Source: Clostridiales bacterium UBA6330 (GTDB taxonomy: Bacteria > Bacillota > Clostridia > Oscillospirales > CAG-272). From it: DNA of 5,377 nucleotides. Both the position numbers and the translations under genes were made by a program. A model generated the notes under the pieces. It did not search any database. It worked only from the letters and a program-made list of their open reading frames with translations, and was not told the DNA's origin. The stretch is taken from positions 517 through 5,893 of the forward strand of contig DJSQ01000233.1 of the NCBI GenBank assembly GCA_002438075.1, given 5' to 3'. The stretch's first letter is position 1. Every line of letters starts with the position of its first letter. Positions 1 through 5,377 of the stretch are shown in pieces.

Positions 1-1362
1 GTCATTCTCAGCGGCTACGACAGCTTTGAGTATGCGCGCGAGGCGATTGACTACAACATCATCAGCTATCTGCTCAAGCCGATTTCTTCGGACGAGCTGT
101 CGGAGGCGCTTTTCGACATCCGACGGAAGATGGACGAGCGGCTGGGGCAATTGCTTCCGACAAAGGACCCCGACATTGAGGCACAGCTGCACCGCTTGCG
201 GGTGATTGAATTCCTTCTGCCCCTGATTCTCGGTGTCAACGAATTGAAGCAGGACGATGCGGACCTGTTGGCGAAGGCGCAGAGCCTCGGGATTGTTCCG
301 TCCGCGCTCGCCTCTCCGCGCTTCTGCTTTCTGGTATCGAAATTCAAGGGTGCGGACGGGAGCTACGTTGCCAACAACCGCCACGCCGAGTTCATCGACA
401 ATCTGTTTGCGCGCCACGGGGTGCGCACCGAAAGCATCATTGCCTACCGCCGCGCGGTGACGCTGGTCATAGACGGCGGCAACGGGACGCTGACCAACCT
501 TTTGGAGCTTCCGCTGACCGAGACGGTGCAGACCGCGCGCAGGATGCTCTCGGAGCACTGCACAATCGGAGTCAGCCGCGCCTTCTCCGCGCTTTCGGAA
601 TGCTCGAACGGGTATTTTCAGGCGGTGACCGCACGGCGGTACACCTCCGATGGCGCGGGTGACATCCGTTTCATCGCCGACGAGGAGAAGAAAGAGGAGC
701 TTGCCATCGACCAAGCCGAAAAGACCGTGGTCATGCTGGAGCAATTGCTCAAGGTGGGCACGCGGGAGCAGCTGAACGACTTCATCGAGGGACTTTACCG
801 CTCGGGAACGCGCGAGAACGCCAATCTGTTGGTCATTCAGATGATTGCAACGGTTTGCCGCGTTGTCAGCTCGGTTTCCGACCGTCCCGATGCGTTCCGC
901 CTGCTCGCCTCCAACCCGCTTTTCTCGCGCATCACCGCAAACAGCACGGAGGAAGCGACCAAGCATGAAATTCTCGACTTCTGCGGGCGGGCGCAGGCAT
1001 TGATTACGCAGTCCCGCAAGCGCGAATCCGAGGTGCTGTGCGACCGTGTGGTTCAAATCATCGATGAGCGCTTTTCGGACGAAGGTCTTTCGCTGGTCGG
1101 GGTCAGCAACGAGCTGGCGGTCAGCCCGAACTACCTCAGCGCACTCATCAAGAAGGTGCGGAAGAAGAATTTCATCACGCTTCTCACCGAGCGGCGGATG
1201 CAGGCGGCGCACGATATGCTGCTCTGCTCCAACCTGAAGATTGCGGAAATCACCGAGCGCTGCGGCTACAGCGACCAGCATTATTTCAGCTACTGCTTCA
1301 AGAAATTCTACGGGGAATCCCCCAACCGAATCAGACAGACCACGGTTGGCGGACAGCCGTAA
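1..1362 (+). CDS. YesN-like response regulator, AraC-type output (5' truncated by window edge)
   Basis: The reading frame is open from base 1, so the true start is upstream. The ATG at 130 is internal, because receiver-domain sequence precedes it in frame. Of 453 visible residues, 1-43 are the end of a CheY-like receiver: VILSGYDSFEYAREAI carries the switch Ser4, and YLLKPIS carries the conserved Lys26-Pro27. The phospho-acceptor Asp and roughly 80 residues are off-window. Residues about 100-235 look like the degenerate GGDEF-like linker common in YesN proteins (CTIGVSRAF near 187, then a helix ending in QAVTARRY). Residues about 345-448 form a two-helix-turn-helix AraC domain: SNELAVSPNYLSALIKK and later ITERCGYSDQHYFSYCFKK, FYGESPNRIR. 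Known family role: a cytoplasmic transcription factor activated by phosphorylation from its partner kinase. The kinase gene begins 12 bp after the stop, so the two are almost certainly a cognate pair, probably controlling sugar uptake or breakdown genes. Target genes cannot be seen here. Confidence 0.95.
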   Translation, partial: VILSGYDSFEYAREAIDYNIISYLLKPISSDELSEALFDIRRKMDERLGQLLPTKDPDIEAQLHRLRVIEFLLPLILGVNELKQDDADLLAKAQSLGIVPSALASPRFCFLVSKFKGADGSYVANNRHAEFIDNLFARHGVRTESIIAYRRAVTLVIDGGNGTLTNLLELPLTETVQTARRMLSEHCTIGVSRAFSALSECSNGYFQAVTARRYTSDGAGDIRFIADEEKKEELAIDQAEKTVVMLEQLLKVGTREQLNDFIEGLYRSGTRENANLLVIQMIATVCRVVSSVSDRPDAFRLLASNPLFSRITANSTEEATKHEILDFCGRAQALITQSRKRESEVLCDRVVQIIDERFSDEGLSLVGVSNELAVSPNYLSALIKKVRKKNFITLLTERRMQAAHDMLLCSNLKIAEITERCGYSDQHYFSYCFKKFYGESPNRIRQTTVGGQP

Positions 1363-1368
1363 GGGAGG
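1363..1368 (+). promoter_or_regulatory. Ribosome binding site of the histidine kinase gene
   Basis: GGGAGG starts directly after the regulator's TAA stop and lies 6 bases before the ATG at 1375. It supports that start codon and points to re-initiation from the upstream gene. No separate promoter fits in the 12-bp gap. Confidence 0.8.
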
Positions 1369-1374
1369 TCCGAT

Positions 1375-3123
1375 ATGCGAAACGGGAAAAGACCGCGCAA
1401 GCATCCGACAGTCCGTTTGCGCACCATCACCATCCTGTCGGTCACGCTCGCCCTTTTGGTTTCGGTCAGCGTCTGCATTGCGGTATTCGCAAGCGTTTAC
1501 AGCAAAACGGTCCTGCGGGACGCACAGGTGAACGCCGAGCAAGCGGTGGAGCAGACCGCAACGGCGGTCGGCAACAGTCTGGACGGGATGAAAGCCAAGC
1601 TGACCGCCATCAGCGGCGTGGTCCGCGAATGCGCGACCGCCGAGGAATTTTCCGCCCGTATTGCCGCGCTGACAGCGGTGGAACGCGAAATTTTTGCCGT
1701 GACGGTCTATAACCGCGACGGCGGGATTGCGGTCACCGTGGGTAGCGGCGATCCCCGCAAGGAAGCGCCCCTGCGCGACCTTTCCTTTGACCGCGCGCTG
1801 TTTGAAGCCGCCTCCGATTTCGCGCTCTCCGCCCCGCACGTGCAAACGCTGTTTGAGGGCGTGTACCCGTGGGTCGTAACGCTTGCCGTGCGCACGGAGG
1901 AGCCTGTTTTCTCCACGGGCGCTTACATTGCAATCGACTTCGGCTTCTCGGAGCTTGCGGAGTATATCGACAAGGTTGGCGTGGGGCGGCACGGCTACTG
2001 TTACCTCATCGACAGCGCGGGGATTTCGGTCTACCACCCGCAGCAGCAGTTGATTTTCTCGGGCTTGCGGGACGAAAATACCGAATATATTGCCACGCTT
2101 TCGGACGGCACGCACACCGAGCGGAATCGGATTTACACGGTCCGCACCGTTGCGGACAGCGATTGGCGCGTTGTGGGCGTGAGCTTTACCGACGAGGTGG
2201 CGGTTGAGCGGCGGACGCAGATTCTCGGGAGCGTTTCCGTCTCCCTCGGGTGTACGGCGGTGATTCTCTGCGCGGTGCTTCTGGTCTATTCCCGCTTTGT
2301 CAACCGCCCCGTGCGCGAGTTGGCGGGCGCGATGGAGCGCTTTGAAGCCGCCGCCGACAGCTTCCGCTACACGGCTCCGCCGACAGCCGTAACCGAGCTG
2401 CAAACGCTTTCCGACAGCTTCGGACACCTGACCGCGCGGGTCCGCGACCTGATGGAGGAGATTCGCCGCGAGGAAACCGAATTACGCAAGACCGAATTGA
2501 AGGCGCTTCAGGCGCAAATCAACCCGCATTTCCTTTACAACACGCTGGATTCGGTCCAGTGGATGTGCGAGCGGGGCAAGACCGAGGACGCCGCGCGGAT
2601 GGTGCGGGCACTTGCCAAGCTGTTCCGCATCAGCATCAGCCGCGGACACGAGCTGATTCCGCTCTCGGACGAATTGGAGCACGCGCGGAGCTATCTGGTC
2701 ATTCAGAGCTTCCGCTACCGCGACCAATTCTCCTACCGCTTTGACGTTGACGAAGGTCTCGGGCACTACCTGTGCAACAAAATCACGATTCAGCCGCTGA
2801 TTGAGAACGCGATATATCACGGCATCGACCGCATGGTGGACGAGGGCGAAATCATCATTTCGGTTCACGAAGCGGCGGACAACCCGAACGATATTCTGAT
2901 TACCGTCTCCGACAACGGCGTTGGCATGACCCCCGAGCAATGCCGAAAAATTCTGCAAAAGGCGCGGAGCGATTCGGGCGGAATCGGGGTCAAGAACGTC
3001 AACGACCGCTTGAAAATCCGCTTTGGCGAGCGCTTTGGCATCACGCTGAAAAGCGAGCAGGATGTCGGCACGGTTGTAACCGTCCGCATTCCGAAAATCA
3101 CCGACGAGGAGGAACAGCCATGA
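1375..3123 (+). CDS. YesM-like sensor histidine kinase (Cache-like sensor, HAMP, His_kinase, HATPase)
   Basis: A complete 582-residue membrane sensor kinase. A basic N-terminus (RNGKRPRKH) precedes membrane segment 1 at about 17-43. Residues about 44-284 are extracytoplasmic and Cache-like; the membrane-proximal part GRHGYCYLIDSAGISVYHP (205-222) is a typical Cache strand pattern. Membrane segment 2 is about 284-307, followed by HAMP at about 308-361 (Pro312 conserved) and a short coiled coil. The His_kinase core has ALQAQINPHFLYNTLD with phospho-acceptor His385. The ATPase domain shows the N-box QPLIENAIYHGI (Asn477), G1 box DNGVGM (513-518) and G2 box GGIGVKNVNDRL (535-546), so all catalytic motifs look intact. 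Family knowledge: such kinases sense small molecules outside the membrane and phosphorylate an AraC-type regulator, here the preceding gene. The 3' end overlaps the next gene by 4 bp. The ligand is unknown; the neighbouring sugar-type binding protein suggests a carbohydrate, directly or via that protein. Confidence 0.96.
   Translation: MRNGKRPRKHPTVRLRTITILSVTLALLVSVSVCIAVFASVYSKTVLRDAQVNAEQAVEQTATAVGNSLDGMKAKLTAISGVVRECATAEEFSARIAALTAVEREIFAVTVYNRDGGIAVTVGSGDPRKEAPLRDLSFDRALFEAASDFALSAPHVQTLFEGVYPWVVTLAVRTEEPVFSTGAYIAIDFGFSELAEYIDKVGVGRHGYCYLIDSAGISVYHPQQQLIFSGLRDENTEYIATLSDGTHTERNRIYTVRTVADSDWRVVGVSFTDEVAVERRTQILGSVSVSLGCTAVILCAVLLVYSRFVNRPVRELAGAMERFEAAADSFRYTAPPTAVTELQTLSDSFGHLTARVRDLMEEIRREETELRKTELKALQAQINPHFLYNTLDSVQWMCERGKTEDAARMVRALAKLFRISISRGHELIPLSDELEHARSYLVIQSFRYRDQFSYRFDVDEGLGHYLCNKITIQPLIENAIYHGIDRMVDEGEIIISVHEAADNPNDILITVSDNGVGMTPEQCRKILQKARSDSGGIGVKNVNDRLKIRFGERFGITLKSEQDVGTVVTVRIPKITDEEEQP
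3107..3112 (+). promoter_or_regulatory. Ribosome binding site of the binding-protein gene, inside the kinase 3' end
   Basis: A perfect AGGAGG lies 7 bases before the ATG at 3120. It also encodes acidic residues of the kinase C-terminus (DEEEQP). It decides the start of the downstream gene: the same frame stays open upstream to an ATG at 2940, but that region is kinase coding sequence and lacks this site, whereas 3120 gives a clean lipoprotein signal peptide. Confidence 0.8.
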
Positions 3124-4094
3124 AGCACACAAGCAAGCACATCGCCTGTCTGTTGGCGCTCCTTCTGCTCTGCTTTCCGCTTGCCGCTTGTCGGAAAAAC
3201 AGCAAAACTGTCACGCAGATTGCCGTGATTGCCAAGGCGGTGGACTCGGACTTCTGGCACGCGGTGAGGAGCGGTGTGGAGGCGGCGGCAACCGAATACA
3301 ACGTTTCCGTGACCTTTGAGGGCCCCGAAAACGAGGAGGACTTTGAAGCGCAGAACCGCATGATTGCCGATGCAGTCCGAAACGGTGCGGACGTGATTGT
3401 GCTTTCCGCCATCGACTACGACAAGAACGCCGCGGCGGTAAACGATGCCGTGCGGAGCGGCACACGGGTGATTGCCATTGACAGCGGCGTCAACAGCCGG
3501 CAGGTCAGCCAATTCATCGGAACCGACAACCGCGAGGCGGGCGTTGCGGCGGCACGGGCGGCTGTGGACTTCACGCCTGCGGACGGTGCAAAAATCCGCA
3601 TCGGTTTGGTCAACTACATGACCGACACCGCCAACGGACGGCGGCGCGAGGAGGGCTTCCGCGCCTACGTTGCGGGCATGGCAAACGCGGAGATTGTTGC
3701 CACGGTCACTGCCGAAAGCAACGAGGAAAGCGCCACCGCCTGCGCGGAGGAATTGCTCCGCGCGCACCCCGAAATCAATGTATTGGTCGGCTTCAACGAA
3801 TGGATGACCCTCGGGGTCGGAAATGCCATTCGCGCGCTGGGGTACGCAGACCGCGTGCGCGGAATCGGGTTCGATTCCAACGTCCGCTCGGTGGAAATGC
3901 TGGAGCGCGGCGAAATGGACGCGCTGATTGTACAGAATCCCTTTGCCATCGGCTATCTCGGGGTTCGGAACGCGGCGCTTCTGGTCTCGGGAGATGACAT
4001 CGGCTCCGCCGAAATTGCGACCGACATGACAACGGTCACGCAATCGAATATGTTTGACGCGGACATTCAGAAAATTCTGTTCCGCTATAATTGA
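3120..4094 (+). CDS. Sugar-type substrate-binding lipoprotein (ribose/galactose-binding family, Peripla_BP_4)
   Basis: A 324-residue exported lipoprotein. The signal peptide has basic/polar MKHTSKH, a hydrophobic core (IACLLALLLLCFP) and the lipobox LAAC, with Cys24 as the lipid anchor. The mature part has the two-lobed type I periplasmic-binding fold. Compared from memory with E. coli RbsB, sugar-contact positions look retained: Phe45/Trp46 (DSDFW), Asp99 (SAIDYD), Arg176 (GRRREEGF), Asn226 (GFNEW), Asp252 (GFDSN) and Gln272 (VQNP). This supports a sugar or sugar-like ligand, not which one. The start at 3120 overlaps the kinase stop (ATGA), so translation is probably coupled. Family members usually feed an ABC importer, but no permease or ATPase gene follows. 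It may therefore serve an importer encoded elsewhere, or act as a sensor presenting ligand to the kinase. The coupling favours a sensing role, but this is inference. Confidence 0.92.
   Translation: MKHTSKHIACLLALLLLCFPLAACRKNSKTVTQIAVIAKAVDSDFWHAVRSGVEAAATEYNVSVTFEGPENEEDFEAQNRMIADAVRNGADVIVLSAIDYDKNAAAVNDAVRSGTRVIAIDSGVNSRQVSQFIGTDNREAGVAAARAAVDFTPADGAKIRIGLVNYMTDTANGRRREEGFRAYVAGMANAEIVATVTAESNEESATACAEELLRAHPEINVLVGFNEWMTLGVGNAIRALGYADRVRGIGFDSNVRSVEMLERGEMDALIVQNPFAIGYLGVRNAALLVSGDDIGSAEIATDMTTVTQSNMFDADIQKILFRYN
4086..4091 (+). promoter_or_regulatory. Possible -10 element of an internal promoter for the aldo-keto reductase
   Basis: A perfect TATAAT lies at the end of the binding-protein gene (Tyr-Asn codons before the TGA). 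Transcription from it would start near 4098, just before the ribosome binding site at 4101. The nearest good -35 (TTGACG, 4054-4059) is 26 bp upstream, much longer than the usual 17, and there is no extended -10 TG. It may be chance, though such AT-rich sequence is uncommon in this GC-rich window. Confidence 0.25.
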
Positions 4095-4100
4095 ATCGAA

Positions 4101-4107
4101 AAAGGAG
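4101..4107 (+). promoter_or_regulatory. Ribosome binding site of the aldo-keto reductase gene
   Basis: AAAGGAG sits 8 bases before the ATG at 4116, inside the 21-bp gap after the binding-protein stop. It supports 4116 as the start rather than the later in-frame ATG at 4149. Confidence 0.8.
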
Positions 4108-4115
4108 AACTTATC

Positions 4116-5102
4116 ATGTACACTGCCGACAAAGACCGTTATACCGACATGATTTACAACCGTTGCGGCGCATCGGGGCTGAAGCTCCCCGCCGTTTCCC
4201 TCGGGCTTTGGCACAACTTCGGCGACACCTCGCCCTACGGGAACATGAAGGCGCTCTGCTTCACTGCGTTTGACCACGGCATCACGCACTTTGACCTTGC
4301 CAACAACTACGGTCCCGGGCCGGGCGCGGCGGAGCGCAATTTCGGGCGCATTCTGCGCGAGGAGCTCGGTGCTTACCGCGACGAGCTGATTGTCAGCACG
4401 AAGGCGGGCTACACGATGTGGGAGGGTCCTTACGGGGACTGGGGCAGCCGCAAGTATCTGCTTGCCAGCCTGGACGCGAGCCTTTCGCGGCTCGGGCTTG
4501 ACTATGTGGACATCTTCTACCACCACCGCCCCGACCCCGAAACGCCGCCGGAAGAGACGATGGGCGCGCTTGCGCAGGCTGTCAGAAGCGGCAAGGCGCT
4601 TTATGTGGGGCTTTCCAACTACGACGGGGCACGCTTGGAGGCGGCTTGCGCGATTCTGAACGATTTGGGCTGTCCGTTCATTATCAACCAGAACCGCTAC
4701 TCGATTTTTGACCGCACGATTGAGCGCAACGGGCTAAAGGAGACGGCGGTCAAGCTCGGCAAGGGCATCATTGCGTTCAGTCCTTTGGCGCAGGGGTTGC
4801 TTACGGACCGTTATCTCAAGGGCATTCCCGCAGACAGCCGCATTGCGACCGACGGCAGGTTCCTGCACGCGGACGCGCTGACCCCCGAGCGTCTGTCACA
4901 GATTCGGGGGCTTGCCGACATTGCCGCGGCGCGCGGGCAGTCTCTGGCGCAGATGGCGCTGGCGTGGGACCTGCGGGACGGCGCTGTGACCTCGGTTCTG
5001 ATCGGTGCCTCGAAGCCCGAGCAGATTCTCGACAACCTCGCCGCCCTCCGCAACGTTTCGTTTTCATCAAACGAGCTTCGGGAGATTGAGAGGTTGAGTT
5101 AA
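4116..5102 (+). CDS. mgrA: Aldo-keto reductase, YghZ / L-glyceraldehyde-3-phosphate reductase type
   Basis: A complete 328-residue cytoplasmic oxidoreductase with an (alpha/beta)8 barrel. The catalytic tetrad is visible: Asp60 and Tyr65 in FDLANNYG, Lys96 in STKAGY, and His137 in VDIFYHHRPD. Features shared with E. coli YghZ (AKR14 group) are the start MIYNRCGASGLKLPAVSLGLWHNFGD, the loop NYGPGPGAAERNFG, the GYTMWEGPYGDWGSRKYL segment and FSPLAQGLLTDRYL. The cofactor-binding end SVLIGASKPEQILDN (293-307) fits NADP(H). Family knowledge: YghZ reduces L-glyceraldehyde 3-phosphate and methylglyoxal with NADPH; related Gram-positive proteins have broad aldehyde substrates, so the exact substrate is uncertain. 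It lies 21 bp after the binding-protein gene and before the likely terminator, so it is probably the last gene of the operon. In that setting it may reduce an aldehyde sugar or clear reactive aldehydes from sugar catabolism. The symbol follows common annotation of the family and is not proof of function. Confidence 0.93.
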   Translation: MYTADKDRYTDMIYNRCGASGLKLPAVSLGLWHNFGDTSPYGNMKALCFTAFDHGITHFDLANNYGPGPGAAERNFGRILREELGAYRDELIVSTKAGYTMWEGPYGDWGSRKYLLASLDASLSRLGLDYVDIFYHHRPDPETPPEETMGALAQAVRSGKALYVGLSNYDGARLEAACAILNDLGCPFIINQNRYSIFDRTIERNGLKETAVKLGKGIIAFSPLAQGLLTDRYLKGIPADSRIATDGRFLHADALTPERLSQIRGLADIAAARGQSLAQMALAWDLRDGAVTSVLIGASKPEQILDNLAALRNVSFSSNELREIERLS

Positions 5103-5105
5103 GAC

Positions 5106-5154
5106 CTTGGGGAGAGGGCACCCCCCTTTCGGAGGGGGGTGCCCTCTCCCCAAG
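5106..5154 (+). repeat. Perfect 22-bp inverted repeat (strong hairpin) just after the operon
   Basis: Bases 5106-5127 are exactly complementary to 5133-5154, leaving the 5-base loop TTCGG. The stem is very GC-rich (CTTGGGGAGAGGG... paired with ...CCCTCTCCCCAAG). It begins 4 bases after the reductase stop codon. No T-run follows on either strand, so it is not a standard intrinsic terminator. It could stabilise the mRNA 3' end against exonucleases, help the terminator downstream, or be a copy of a dispersed palindromic repeat. Confidence 0.85.
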
Positions 5155-5171
5155 CCCCTCACCCACCCCCG

Positions 5172-5291
5172 AACTTCGCTGAGCCGAATCTCATTCACAG
5201 TGCATATCAGGTTGCCCGACTGCGCAGCGTTGCGTGGGATGGGTTCCTGTATGTGGGAATGAGATTCGGCTCGGCGAAGTTTTTTTGTTTT
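5172..5291 (+). terminator. Long inverted repeat followed by T-tract: probable operon terminator
   Basis: The arms 5172-5196 (AACTTCGC...CTCATTC) and 5257-5281 are complementary over 25 bp with one T-G mismatch (5180/5273), which can pair as U-G in RNA. They enclose 60 bp that seem to extend the stem: 5203-5211 pairs with 5246-5253 around one bulged base, and an inner hairpin may form with CGCA/TGCG. Seven T's, a G and four T's (5280-5291) follow the right arm on the + strand only, as in a rho-independent terminator. The stem is far longer than usual, so this may instead be, or have come from, a small inverted-repeat element or a structured RNA. Confidence 0.6.
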
Positions 5292-5304
5292 GGAGGGGAT
5301 TTTG

Positions 5305-5341
5305 TGGGTGGGTGCGGCTTCGCACCCGTTTGGTGGGTGGG
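5305..5341 (+). repeat. Repeated GGGTGGG motifs flanking a small hairpin
   Basis: GGGTGGG occurs at 5306-5312 and 5335-5341. Between them lies a 7-bp hairpin, GGGTGCG (5310-5316) paired with CGCACCC (5321-5327), with loop GCTT. No T-tract follows. The complement, CACCCACCC, is at 5160-5168 on the other side of the long inverted repeat, so the G-rich and C-rich flanks mirror each other. The remaining bases to 5377 show no gene that can be supported. Confidence 0.5.
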
Positions 5342-5377
5342 ATACATTTCGCAGGTATGCTTTACACGAGTGCCGAG

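Noticed and set aside
130..1362. Regulator starting at the ATG at 130
   Set aside because: The frame is open from base 1 and encodes receiver-domain motifs (switch Ser and Lys-Pro) before 130, so the gene continues off the left edge.
1869..2207. 112-codon alternative-frame ORF inside the kinase gene
   Set aside because: It lies wholly within the Cache-like sensor coding sequence, with no ribosome site or recognisable protein features.
2940..3119. Upstream in-frame extension of the binding-protein gene to the ATG at 2940
   Set aside because: This stretch is kinase coding sequence in another frame. Starting there would bury the lipoprotein signal peptide and ignore the AGGAGG before 3120.
2482..3132. 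216-codon open frame on the - strand inside the kinase gene
   Set aside because: It is the antisense of the His_kinase and HATPase core and has no recognisable motifs; a codon-bias shadow.
2865..4526. 553-codon open frame on the - strand spanning the kinase end, the lipoprotein and the reductase start
   Set aside because: It is opposite three well-supported genes with recognisable motifs, its translation shows no domain I recognise, and long antisense frames are expected in GC-rich coding DNA with biased third positions.
5197..5256. tRNA-like GGTTC in the loop of the long inverted repeat
   Set aside because: No acceptor, D or anticodon arms can be placed around it; the surrounding pairing follows the long hairpin instead.
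5357..5377. ATG near the right edge (MLYTSAE) as a possible gene start
   Set aside because: Only seven codons are visible, there is no clear ribosome binding site before it, and nothing can be recognised.

Overview
The window holds one co-oriented, tightly packed gene cluster on the + strand (positions 1-5102), followed by a 275-bp non-coding tail rich in inverted repeats. The genes are GC-rich with strong G/C third-position bias. All three visible start codons have purine-rich Shine-Dalgarno sites (GGGAGG, AGGAGG, AAAGGAG). A YesN/YesM-type two-component pair next to a lipid-anchored sugar-binding protein is typical of Bacillota. My best inference is a moderately GC-rich gut-type Clostridia (Oscillospiraceae, Lachnospiraceae or Christensenellales-like). 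The genus cannot be told from the sequence alone.

Layout: (1) positions 1-1362, the 3' part of a YesN-like response regulator: the end of a receiver domain, a degenerate GGDEF-like linker and an AraC-type DNA-binding domain. Its N-terminus lies outside the window. (2) 1375-3123, a complete YesM-like sensor histidine kinase: two membrane segments, an extracytoplasmic Cache-like sensor, HAMP, His_kinase and HATPase. (3) 3120-4094, a lipoprotein of the ribose/galactose-type periplasmic-binding family, overlapping the kinase by ATGA. (4) 4116-5102, an aldo-keto reductase of the YghZ / L-glyceraldehyde-3-phosphate reductase type.

After the last gene come a perfect 22-bp palindrome (5106-5154), a long 25-bp inverted repeat enclosing 60 bp and ending in a T-tract (5172-5291, the likely operon terminator, possibly a repeat element or structured RNA), and a small hairpin set between GGGTGGG motifs (5305-5341). 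No gene is supported after 5102.

The genes probably work together. The lipoprotein binds a sugar-like ligand outside the cell and either feeds a transporter encoded elsewhere or presents the ligand to the kinase. The kinase phosphorylates the AraC-type regulator, which turns on carbohydrate genes. The reductase may handle a reactive aldehyde made during sugar breakdown. No ABC permease or ATPase gene lies in the window, so the binding protein sits with the sensor rather than with a transporter. That makes a three-component sensing module the most interesting hypothesis here.
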